DNA of 64,000 bases from positions 51,658-115,657 of the forward strand of contig CAYGVT010000148.1 of assembly GCA_964353355.1 (NCBI GenBank), given 5' to 3'. Of the stretch, positions 9,796-19,273 are shown piece by piece (position 1 is the first letter of the stretch; every line of letters begins with the position of its first letter). Under the pieces are notes generated by a model. That model had not been told where the DNA came from and made no database searches. It saw nothing but the letters and a program-made list of their open reading frames with translations. A program made the position numbers and the translations under genes. The stretch comes from CAYGVT01 sp964353355 (lineage in GTDB: Archaea > Thermoplasmatota > DTKX01 > GCA-020343715).

Positions 9796-10038
9796 TCAGA
9801 GTATCCTCACGGAGTAGTTGTGGATGACCGGGTTGGCCAGCAGCTTGTGGCACATCTGCTCCAGCTGGGCGCGGGCCCTGTCCTCGTCCGCCTCGGAGAG
9901 GCGCAGCCTGTAGACCTTGACGCTGCCCACGTGCTCGATGCCATCGAACCCGAGCAGGCCGAGCGTCTTTCGCACGTTGCCCCCCTCTGGGTCCGCCACA
10001 CCCTTCTTCAGCTCGACGCGTATCTCCGCCTCGACCAA
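9796..10038 (-). CDS. purS: Phosphoribosylformylglycinamidine synthase subunit PurS
   Basis: An 80-residue protein matching the PurS fold: an N-terminal strand (EAEIRVELKKGVADPEG), the segment TLGLLGFDGIEHVGSVKVYRL, and a C-terminal strand ending in NPVIHNYSVRIL. PurS bridges PurL and PurQ in FGAM synthase. The start is TTG at 10038, preceded by GGGTGG. A TATA-like CCTTATAAC lies about 50 bp upstream on the minus strand. It is first gene of the purS-purL operon. Confidence 0.95.
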   Translation of the reverse strand: MVEAEIRVELKKGVADPEGGNVRKTLGLLGFDGIEHVGSVKVYRLRLSEADEDRARAQLEQMCHKLLANPVIHNYSVRIL

Positions 10039-10083
10039 TGTTCCACCCGCTGGATGGTACCGACCTTCTGTAAGGCCCCGGAC

Positions 10084-10094
10084 TGTTATAAGGT
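10084..10094 (-). promoter_or_regulatory. TATA box of purS-purL
   Basis: The minus strand reads CCTTATAACAG. It is centred about 50 bp upstream of the TTG start, so a short leader with an SD is predicted. Confidence 0.6.
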
Positions 10095-10281
10095 TGTCGC
10101 GCGCGGGGTGGCAGGACGATGCCGGGGGGCGGCCACGCTAGGGTAGGTTGGCCTTGCCGCGGCCCTTGCCCTCGACCTTCGCGGCCCTGCCATCTCCGTT
10201 GCCCTTGCCCTTGCCCTTGCCCTAGCCCTTGCCCTTGCCCTTGCCCTTGCCCTAGCCCTGGCCCTGGCCCTTGCCCTAGCC

Positions 10282-11679
<1,398 letters not shown>

Positions 11680-11696
11680 AGGGTAGTGGCCGACGA

Positions 11697-11707
11697 CTAA
11701 TAAAAGT
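11697..11707 (-). promoter_or_regulatory. TATA box of thiC (leaderless transcript predicted)
   Basis: The minus strand reads CTTTTATTA about 25 nt before GTG 11679. No SD is present, which fits a leaderless mRNA. Confidence 0.6.
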
Positions 11708-11781
11708 TGCTCCCAGCAGGGCCCGCCCCCCCGTCCTCCCAGCAATGGCCATCGGCCGGCCCCGCCCACCTCGCGACAATG

Positions 11782-11790
11782 TTATATATG
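11782..11790 (+). promoter_or_regulatory. TATA box of the stand-alone KaiC-like gene
   Basis: TTATATATG is a near-consensus archaeal TATA box. It sits about 45 bp before ATG 11832, with an SD GAGGGAGG at about 11816-11823. Confidence 0.75.
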
Positions 11791-11831
11791 CCGAATCCGC
11801 ATATGCGCCCTGACCGAGGGAGGCAGTTCAG

Positions 11832-12548
11832 ATGCCAAGGGAGCTTATGAAGACGTACATCGCGGGTTTCGATGACAAGCTCGGGGGCGGCATCCCAGAG
11901 GGCTCCGTCGTGCTGATCGTCGGGGAGCCCGGCACGATGAAGTCGTCGCTCGCGTTCAACGTGCTGTTCCACAACGCCGTCAAGGATGGCGTCCCGGGCG
12001 TGTACATCTCGCTCGAGCAGTCCCGCGAGAGCCTCATGGACCACATGAGCAACCTCGAGATGGACATCTCGGTCTGCGAGGACCTGGTGAGCATCCTGGA
12101 CCTGGGCCTCATCCGCAAGAACCTGACCATGCTAGCGGACCAGTCGTGGATGCACGTTTTCAAGATGTACGTCGAGCAGCTCCAGAAGACGCACGACTTC
12201 AGGCTCATGGTGCTCGACTCGCTGCCGGTCCTGGAGCTCCTCGCGGAGTTCAAGTCGCCGCGCGCGGACCTGTTCCACTTCTTCGAGTGGCTGCGCGACC
12301 AGGACATCACGACCTTCCTCATCTCCGAGATGAGCCAGGACTCGAACGCCTACGCCAAGTACGACGAGGACTTCCTGGCCGACGGCATCCTCCATGTCAA
12401 GATGGAGAAGGTCGACGACATCAACATCCAGCGCCGGCTGCGGTGCGTGAAGCTGCGCAGCTCGAACCACAGCATGAACTTCTTCACGCTGCTCTTCCAC
12501 GACGGCGTGTTCGAGGTCACCAGGGTCATCGGCGACAAGAACGACTGA
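11832..12548 (+). CDS. Stand-alone KaiC/RAD55-family ATPase
   Basis: A 238-residue single-domain RecA-fold ATPase. The N-terminus has the family start (YIAGFDDKLGGGIPEGSVVLI) and a Walker A of the archaeal GEPGTMKSS form (residues 31-39). Walker B-like FRLMVLDSLPVLELL lies near 115-130. A switch-like segment TTFLISEM and the C-terminal beta strands complete the fold. Archaeal relatives of this size are implicated in signalling or DNA metabolism, but the partners of this one are unknown. It has its own promoter and a strong SD. It is divergent from thiC across about 150 bp. It is the third KaiC-type domain in the first 13 kb. Confidence 0.88.
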   Translation: MPRELMKTYIAGFDDKLGGGIPEGSVVLIVGEPGTMKSSLAFNVLFHNAVKDGVPGVYISLEQSRESLMDHMSNLEMDISVCEDLVSILDLGLIRKNLTMLADQSWMHVFKMYVEQLQKTHDFRLMVLDSLPVLELLAEFKSPRADLFHFFEWLRDQDITTFLISEMSQDSNAYAKYDEDFLADGILHVKMEKVDDINIQRRLRCVKLRSSNHSMNFFTLLFHDGVFEVTRVIGDKND

Positions 12549-12596
12549 GCGGGCACGGCGCGCCCACCACTGGTACGGACCTCCATGGCATCAAGG

Positions 12597-12616
12597 CTCC
12601 AGCACCGCAGCTGGAG
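12597..12616 (+). terminator. Hairpin after the KaiC-like gene
   Basis: CTCCAGC and GCTGGAG form a 7-bp stem around ACCGCA, followed by GGGGTTTGG. It lies 48 bp past the stop. The 12549-12788 gap holds nothing else I can support. Confidence 0.35.
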
Positions 12617-12788
12617 GGGGTTTGGGCCGGGTGCCCGCTCGGGCCCGTGACCGGGGGGGTCGGGGTAGAAGGTGCCGGGGCCCGAACGAAGGCGATGGGG
12701 CCGTGCACATCTTCAAGGCCAAGGCTGCCGCCCCAGATTCAAGGTATGGCACGCCGCCCCGCGCGGCACCGTCCGCGCCCCTCGCGCG

Positions 12789-13019
12789 TCACGCGACGGT
12801 CTCGACCCTCTTGACGCCGGGCACGGCCTGCTTGAGGTACTGCTCGACGTTCTTCATGGTCATCGACTGGGAGTAGGGGCAGTGCGCGCAGTGTCCGCGC
12901 AGCGCGAGCTTGACGACGCCGGCCTTCTCGTCGACGTCCACGATCTCCACGTCGCCACCGTCCATCTGGAGGGCGGGGCGGATGCGCTCGTTGATGGCCT
13001 TCTCGACCTCTTGCCTCAT
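12789..13019 (-). CDS. NifU C-terminal-domain Fe-S carrier/scaffold
   Basis: A 76-residue stand-alone NifU-like domain. The key segment is the scaffold motif HCAHCPYSQ with its CxxC pair (about residues 43-46), which in the family binds a transient [4Fe-4S] or [2Fe-2S] cluster. The preceding strand LQMDGGDVEIVDVDEKAGVVKLAL is typical. An ATG at 13025 abuts a GGAG. The ATG at 13019 has six-base spacing and is the likelier start. It stands alone, with no sufBC or iscS next to it. It could supply clusters to ThiC or to the many Hdr ferredoxin domains encoded 40 kb away (inference). Confidence 0.9.
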   Translation of the reverse strand: MRQEVEKAINERIRPALQMDGGDVEIVDVDEKAGVVKLALRGHCAHCPYSQSMTMKNVEQYLKQAVPGVKRVETVA

Positions 13020-13484
13020 GGTCATCTCCGGTCCCGCGGCAGCCGTGTGGCGGTGGCCACCAGCGTCGCGCAGGCGAGGTAACGGGGGGGCCGCATATCA
13101 AGCTATCCCCGCCAAGGGGCGGGGGGTTGGTGGTCGGGCGGGGGCCTGTTGTAGGGTGGGGGGTGGGGGCAGGGAGATGAGGGGTCAAGGGCATCCTGCC
13201 AAAGGAAGGGGCGTTGATTGTTGAGGGGAGCGGGATGTCACAGGATCCCATGATATGACACATCCTCTCATCGATGGTAGGTGAACGGCCTCCCAATGCA
13301 CGGTCAAAACCTGTAAAAGGGCGCGCGCGTCGGAGCAGGCACCTCCGTTTCATGTGGAACCCGGCGGGGGGGTCATGACACTGCTGCGTTAGGCCACAGG
13401 CCCCTAACAGGACCCCATGGCCCGACCCCGAGGCCATACGATTCTGGAACCCCCTCTCGGGCGATCCGGCCCTCCGAAAGATTT
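13020..13484. other. Intergenic region with G-rich tract and inverted repeat
   Basis: This 460-bp gap separates the minus-strand NifU gene from the surface-protein array. It holds G-runs capable of forming quadruplexes (about 13117-13174), an imperfect inverted repeat (13233-13265), and A-rich patches around 13303-13318 and 13477-13489 that may hold the promoter of the array. No convincing ORF or RNA gene is visible. Confidence 0.5.
13233..13265. repeat. Imperfect inverted repeat, possible operator
   Basis: GGATGTCA (13233-13240) faces TGACACATCC (13256-13265) across about 15 bp, giving TGTCA-N15-TGACA dyad symmetry. It lies about 250 bp upstream of the first surface-protein gene. Confidence 0.45.
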
Positions 13485-16400
13485 TTGAAGGCACAGTGTG
13501 TTCTCCACAGCACCGGAGGGATCCCTACGAACCACAAGTGGTTAGTAGTAGTAATGCTAGCGCTAGCAGGACTCGTGCTCCTCGCCATTGCCGGGACGGC
13601 CTCAGCTGCTCCCGGTGACCCCGTCGTCGTATGTCCAGAGGACATACCTGGCGCGGACGTGATCGTGTTCTACGGCGACAGCTACACATTCGATGTGAGC
13701 CAGAGCTTCAGCCCGAACGGCATCATGTACTTCACCATCGTGTTCAAGGATGGCGGTACGCCGGTCAGCCTTTGGTCCGACGACGGAATCGAGGACTACA
13801 CCTTCACCTTCTGGGGCCAGACCTGGGTGACGGTGACCGCGTACGACTGGCTCAGCAGCAAGGGCATGGGCTACTTCTCCATCGACGTGGTGGAGCTCGT
13901 GGACTACGACATGGACTGGCTCTCCGAGTACAGGGTCATCGACCACAGCTTGTACCTGAGGGGCGCGAACCTCAATGTGGACGGCTCCACCGTCGTGTTC
14001 AATGACGGCGTGGGCACCACCCCTGGCGGCAGCACATCCGGGGTCCCGGACCAGCTCACCGAGAGCATCAACCCGAGCGGGACAGCCCTTGCAGGCACCT
14101 GGAAATCCTACTATACCTACTACTATGGCTCCAACTACGGGGCGATCTCTGAGGACCCGGACACCAAGCTGAGCGGCGAGATGTCCATCAAGTGCGGCCC
14201 GGGCAGCTACGGCTACTCGTACGGCTTCGAGTACTGGTTCACCACCCCCGCCGACCTTCGTGAGTTCAACACCGTCACCTTCTGGCTTAGGAACACCTAC
14301 GGTTACTACTACAACTACATCTACCTCTACGGCTCGGGCTCGTACGGCTCCCCCTATGCGTACTCGTACGAATACATCTGCCAGATGGCCTCGACGAGTG
14401 GCTGGTATGGCATAACCTACTCCCTCGATTTCAACCGCGTGGGCTACGGTAACAACTACTTCTACTCCGGTCTCGTCAATGTCTATCTGATAAGGTTATA
14501 CATCTACGCCTACACGGGGACATCCTGGGTCGACAACATGGCGTTCTACAAGAACGAGGCGTACGGCGACCAGATCACCGAGAGCGTGTACCCCTCAGGG
14601 GACCTGGCCGGTTCCTGGTCCGGTGGCTACAGCGGCGCCACGACCTCGACGAGCGCCTACGTAGGAGCCCAGTCCGTCCAGTACTACATGCCCGGGAGCA
14701 GCTACTACAGCATCGCTTACACCTTCAACTCACCCCAGGACATGTCCCAGTTCGACGCGCTGCGCATGTTCAACTGGTGGACCGGTTACTACTACCTCTA
14801 CTGGTACGGCCAGTTCTATGTCTACTTCTCCAACGGGGGCTACGTCTCCTACTACAACGCGAACATGTTCAACTACTACGCCTCCTACTACTACGGACGT
14901 TGGTACATACTCAGCCTCCCGTGGGGCCCCAATAGCAATCCGTACCAACAGAGCAACGTCGACTGGACGAAGGTCAAGAGCATCGAGTTCACCAGATTGT
15001 ACACCTACCCGTACGCTGGATATCTAAGAATCGACGGAATGGAGTGGTACGGCCCGGGCAAAGCCGGCACGTACGACAGCGTCCCTCTCGCCATCTACAA
15101 CGACGGTGGCGACACTACCATAACAAATTCCCGCGTCCAGGGCGGCGCGAAGACGGGGGCCCGCATCCTGACCGATGGCGGCACCGCCACCTTCAAGGCG
15201 TCCACCTTCGACAACATCTGGGCGACCCAGTACGATGGCGTGCACAACGCCGTGAGCACCTACGGCGGGCTCGAGGTCTACGGGGACGCCGTCATCGACA
15301 ACATCATCTTCACGAACTGCAAGGGCCCGGGCCTCGCGCTGTTCGACGGCACCATGCAGATGAACCCGGCCACCATCGACCTGTTAGGTACTGCCCAGAA
15401 GCTCAAGGCCTCACCCATGATCATCGTCGGGGCAAGCGAGAACGCCGTCGGACCGCTCAAGTTCGACGTGACAGGATGGTCGTTCAGGTCCAGCTCCAAG
15501 GGCTCCGGCATGATGGTGATGCTCGATGGATGCACGGCGGACACCGACATCCTGGTCCACGGCAACCAGGTAACCGCCAACGGAGGCGATGGCATCATCG
15601 TCTCGAGCTGGGGCGCCTCCGGGGACATCAAGGTCAAGGTCTACGACCAGACCTTCAGCGACATGGGCAACAACGGGCTCAACCTGTGGTTCTCCGCAGG
15701 CCAATGGTCGGCCACCGCCAAGACGGTCATCGAGATCACGAACGTGACCGTCTCGGGCTCTGGCGCGAACGGCGTCCAGATGACCTTCGGCGCCGGGGCC
15801 CAGACTATCGACGTCGCCGTCACGGACTGCACCTTCAACGACAACGAGGCCGCTGGCGTGGCCCATGCGCTCGGAGGGCTCTTCGGCGACATCTCGCTCA
15901 GATACCACAACGTCTCGGTCGAGTCCAACGGGGGCAACGGCATGGAGTTCACGGCCGCGATGGCGCCTTACATTGACATGGACGGGAACGCGATTAGCCC
16001 GGTCATGTCCATCGACGGTACCCTGTCCTCCTGCACGATCAAGGGGAACTCCGCCAACGGTCTGTTCGAGGACCTCAGCGCGCTCGAATCACCCAATGGC
16101 GGCGTCGCACCCCCATGGCCGTGGTCCGGATCGACGCGCACGTCGTTGTTCCTCGACCTGACCCTCGACACCGTGGTCATCATCGAGAACGCGGGCGCCG
16201 GTTGGTGGACGACGAGCAGCGACGGGTGGATCGATGCCAACCTCCGTGCCGACCATCGCATCGTGAACACCACGATAGAGGACAACCGTGGCGAGGGCGT
16301 GCACATCGAGCCCACCGTCGACGTGCTGGCCAGCGATGCCAAGGTCGAGGACCTCTGGACGTTCGAGGACAGCTTCATCAACGACAACCGCATCGGCGTC

Positions 16401-19268
16401 TATCACTTCTGGGGCTACTATAACCCGGGCTATTACTCCGAGGTCACCCTGAGGAACTGCAAGCTCGAGGGCGCCGAGGCGCAGGCCATCCTGGCACACG
16501 GCGGCACCACCTCCGACGGCGTCAGGGAATGGGGGGTCGCGGGCGTCCTGGGCGTGAAGTACCTCGTGAACGGCTGCCGCATCACGAGCCCCATCGTGCT
16601 GGAGCTCAAGGGCGCCAGCGACTGGGGCCGCTCCGACTGGAGCGCGGGCATGGGCATCCAGTTCACGGACAACATCGTTGACACCGAGGAGAACGTCATC
16701 TTCAGCCTCGGCGCAACGCCCGACAGCATTGATTTCAATGCCTGGGGCGAAATCGGCAACAACAAGTTCTACAAGAAGTTCATGGAGGATGGGGTCGCGC
16801 TGGACATCTACGGTGGCCAGAACGTGGCCATCGACGTGACCATCCGCGACCTCAAGATATCCAACGCTCCAGGCTCCGGCCTCGACATACGTGCCGGACT
16901 GCTCTGGAGCGGGTTCGAGCAGCACATGATGTCAGGGGCCATCAAGGTCTTCAACGTCACGGTCGAGAAGCCTGCCTGGAACGGTGTGAACCTCACCGTC
17001 GACAACGCCCAGGTCATCGGCGCGAAGACCCGCGCGATACTGCAGACCGACGGGCTCACGGTGAACGGCGGCATCAACGGCATCAAGGCCTACGAGATCA
17101 ACGGCAAGATCTACAGGTCGACGATATCCGGGTGCTCCGCCCAGTCCGTGAACATCGGTTACGCGCTGTTCGACTTCTACGGCTGTGACATCGGCCCCAT
17201 CACCACCGACAACATCTTGGTGATGACCAAGGGCGCCGCACGCATCTGGTACGACGTCGGCGTCGAGGTGAAGTGGGCGGGCGGGGCCCGCGTCGTGGGC
17301 GCTGTGGTGTCCATGCAGGACAACACCCTTGCGACCATTGGCGTGAGCACCATGGGCGCCAACGAGCCCGTCCCGTTCGGCTACGTCAACTCCTACACCG
17401 TGCTACCAGATTCTGTCTACTCCAGGACCCCGTACTTCCTGCAGACGACCTACCTGGGCCTCACGACCGAGAAGTTAGAGGACATCACGGCCAACATTAT
17501 CATCGAGCTGGTGCTCGTCGACGACATCCTCCCGAGGCTGACCGTGACGACTCCAGCAGACGGTGCCGCCCAGACCGACCGCTCGCTCGAGGTCAAGGGC
17601 TTCGCGTGGGACCTGCACTCCGGCCTCGACCGGGTCGAGGTGTCCATCGACGGCGACGAGTGGTTCGTCGCGACGGGCACCCAGGACTTCGTCTACACGT
17701 TCGCGAGCGTGCCCGAGGGCCAACTGGTCCTCATGGTGAAGGCCATCGACCTTGCAGGCAATGTCAGGCTCGAGGAGAGGGCCGTGCTGGTCGACGCCAC
17801 CGCGCCCCTTATCCAGGTCATCGAGCCCACGCTCGACGTGTTCTCGACGCGCGAAGGCAACTTGAACATCATCGGTGTGACCGAGATCGGCGCGACCGTC
17901 TCCATCGCCAACACGCCTGTCGCGCTGGAACTCACGATGTTCACCCACACGCTATCGCTGCGCGAGGGACCCAACGAGGTCCGTGTGATGGCATCCGACC
18001 GGCTGGGCAACACCGCGGTCCACATCATAACCGTGACGCTCGACACCATCGCCCCGCCGCTCATCATCATCGAGCCCAGGCCCAACGCGGCCCTCGGGAA
18101 GGCGCGCGTGACGGTGGTGGGCCAGACCGAGGAGGGCGCCGCCGTAAAGATAAACGGCGCACCCGTCGCCAACCTCCAGGGCGCCTTCACCGGCACAACC
18201 ACCCTGGTCGAGGGCGCCAACGTCATCGTCGTCGAGTCGCAGGACGCAATAGGCAACGTCATGACGGCCCGTGTGCCCGTGGTCATCGACACGGCCGACC
18301 CGTGGATCTCGCTCGTTCTCCCGCAGACGGGCATGGTCTATGGCTCGACCGGCGTACCCATCGACGGGTGGGTCGAGCCCGGCACGCTGGTCTTCGTCAA
18401 CGACGTGCCCTTCGCGGCCTCCGACGGGCACTTCATGGGCAACCTCGCAGGGCCCGAGGGCGCGTTCACCGTCTCCATCGTAGCGGTGGACAGGGCGGGC
18501 AACGACGCGGCGAGGACGCTGTCCGTCGTCGTCGACCTGACCGCACCGACCATCGTGCTCGACGAGCCGATGGACGGCCTGGTCACGAAGGACGACTACG
18601 TGATGCTCGTGGGCAAGCTCGTCTGGGAGCGTGAGACCTTCCGCGAGGTCACCTTCACGCTCAACGGCGGCTTCCTGCCGTTCGCGGCCGATGGGACGTT
18701 CCGCGAGCGCGTGCAGCTGGGCGAGGGGACCAATCCCATGACGCTCATCGCCACCGACGACGTGGGCAACGCGCACACGATGACCCTGACGGTCATGCGC
18801 GACAGCACCGCGCCGTTCCTGCTGGCGGAGCCGACGCCGACTTTCATGCACGCGGTCTGGAACAAGCCGGCCACCTACCACGCGCTCGTCTACGTCGAGG
18901 GCGACACTGAGCCCGGGGCGACCGTGACGGTGGACGGGGCCGAGATAGACATCGACCCGAGCGGGCACTTCAACGTGTCCGTGCAGCTCCCTGAGATACT
19001 CGCGAGCGACGAGCTCGTCCACGCCACCATCCTGGTAAGGGCGACCGACGCCGCGGGCAACTCCCGCGAGCAGACCATCGACATCTACCGGCTGAAGGCG
19101 GAGGAGAAGGAGACGGGCGTCGCGAAGTACGACTCCGCCCAGTGGTGGGCGCTCGTGCTCAGCATCATCGTGCTCGTGCTCGCGCTCCTCACGGTGTGGC
19201 TCCTCCTGAGGTCGGCCGAGAGGAAGCGCGTCCTCGAGGCCGAGGCCTCGACGGTGGAGGGGAGGTGA
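13485..19268 (+). CDS. Giant surface protein 1: PKD-like, Tyr-rich, beta-helix, six Ig-like domains, TM anchor
   Basis: About 1927 residues from the first available start, TTG 13485. The signal peptide (HKWLVVVMLALAGLVLLAIA) implies export. Domains in order: a PKD-like domain (about 45-150); two Tyr/Ser-rich units of about 170 residues related to each other (about 188-530); a parallel beta-helix region of short NG/DN-rich rungs (about 560-1270); a linker domain (RIWYDVGVEVKWAGGARV); six Ig-like repeats ending in AGN...VDxTAP (about 1345-1865); a TM helix (about 1885-1905); and a short basic tail. SD GGAGGG (13515-13520) lies downstream of the TTG, and the codon six bases after it is ACG 13527. 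The TTG may therefore not be the true start. It is the first gene of a four-gene array. Confidence 0.88.
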   Translation: MKAQCVLHSTGGIPTNHKWLVVVMLALAGLVLLAIAGTASAAPGDPVVVCPEDIPGADVIVFYGDSYTFDVSQSFSPNGIMYFTIVFKDGGTPVSLWSDDGIEDYTFTFWGQTWVTVTAYDWLSSKGMGYFSIDVVELVDYDMDWLSEYRVIDHSLYLRGANLNVDGSTVVFNDGVGTTPGGSTSGVPDQLTESINPSGTALAGTWKSYYTYYYGSNYGAISEDPDTKLSGEMSIKCGPGSYGYSYGFEYWFTTPADLREFNTVTFWLRNTYGYYYNYIYLYGSGSYGSPYAYSYEYICQMASTSGWYGITYSLDFNRVGYGNNYFYSGLVNVYLIRLYIYAYTGTSWVDNMAFYKNEAYGDQITESVYPSGDLAGSWSGGYSGATTSTSAYVGAQSVQYYMPGSSYYSIAYTFNSPQDMSQFDALRMFNWWTGYYYLYWYGQFYVYFSNGGYVSYYNANMFNYYASYYYGRWYILSLPWGPNSNPYQQSNVDWTKVKSIEFTRLYTYPYAGYLRIDGMEWYGPGKAGTYDSVPLAIYNDGGDTTITNSRVQGGAKTGARILTDGGTATFKASTFDNIWATQYDGVHNAVSTYGGLEVYGDAVIDNIIFTNCKGPGLALFDGTMQMNPATIDLLGTAQKLKASPMIIVGASENAVGPLKFDVTGWSFRSSSKGSGMMVMLDGCTADTDILVHGNQVTANGGDGIIVSSWGASGDIKVKVYDQTFSDMGNNGLNLWFSAGQWSATAKTVIEITNVTVSGSGANGVQMTFGAGAQTIDVAVTDCTFNDNEAAGVAHALGGLFGDISLRYHNVSVESNGGNGMEFTAAMAPYIDMDGNAISPVMSIDGTLSSCTIKGNSANGLFEDLSALESPNGGVAPPWPWSGSTRTSLFLDLTLDTVVIIENAGAGWWTTSSDGWIDANLRADHRIVNTTIEDNRGEGVHIEPTVDVLASDAKVEDLWTFEDSFINDNRIGVYHFWGYYNPGYYSEVTLRNCKLEGAEAQAILAHGGTTSDGVREWGVAGVLGVKYLVNGCRITSPIVLELKGASDWGRSDWSAGMGIQFTDNIVDTEENVIFSLGATPDSIDFNAWGEIGNNKFYKKFMEDGVALDIYGGQNVAIDVTIRDLKISNAPGSGLDIRAGLLWSGFEQHMMSGAIKVFNVTVEKPAWNGVNLTVDNAQVIGAKTRAILQTDGLTVNGGINGIKAYEINGKIYRSTISGCSAQSVNIGYALFDFYGCDIGPITTDNILVMTKGAARIWYDVGVEVKWAGGARVVGAVVSMQDNTLATIGVSTMGANEPVPFGYVNSYTVLPDSVYSRTPYFLQTTYLGLTTEKLEDITANIIIELVLVDDILPRLTVTTPADGAAQTDRSLEVKGFAWDLHSGLDRVEVSIDGDEWFVATGTQDFVYTFASVPEGQLVLMVKAIDLAGNVRLEERAVLVDATAPLIQVIEPTLDVFSTREGNLNIIGVTEIGATVSIANTPVALELTMFTHTLSLREGPNEVRVMASDRLGNTAVHIITVTLDTIAPPLIIIEPRPNAALGKARVTVVGQTEEGAAVKINGAPVANLQGAFTGTTTLVEGANVIVVESQDAIGNVMTARVPVVIDTADPWISLVLPQTGMVYGSTGVPIDGWVEPGTLVFVNDVPFAASDGHFMGNLAGPEGAFTVSIVAVDRAGNDAARTLSVVVDLTAPTIVLDEPMDGLVTKDDYVMLVGKLVWERETFREVTFTLNGGFLPFAADGTFRERVQLGEGTNPMTLIATDDVGNAHTMTLTVMRDSTAPFLLAEPTPTFMHAVWNKPATYHALVYVEGDTEPGATVTVDGAEIDIDPSGHFNVSVQLPEILASDELVHATILVRATDAAGNSREQTIDIYRLKAEEKETGVAKYDSAQWWALVLSIIVLVLALLTVWLLLRSAERKRVLEAEASTVEGR

Positions 19269-19273
19269 GCCAG

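Noticed and set aside
12549..12788. RNA gene in the gap after the KaiC-like gene
   Set aside because: I found one short hairpin, but no tRNA-like cloverleaf or other recognisable RNA structure.
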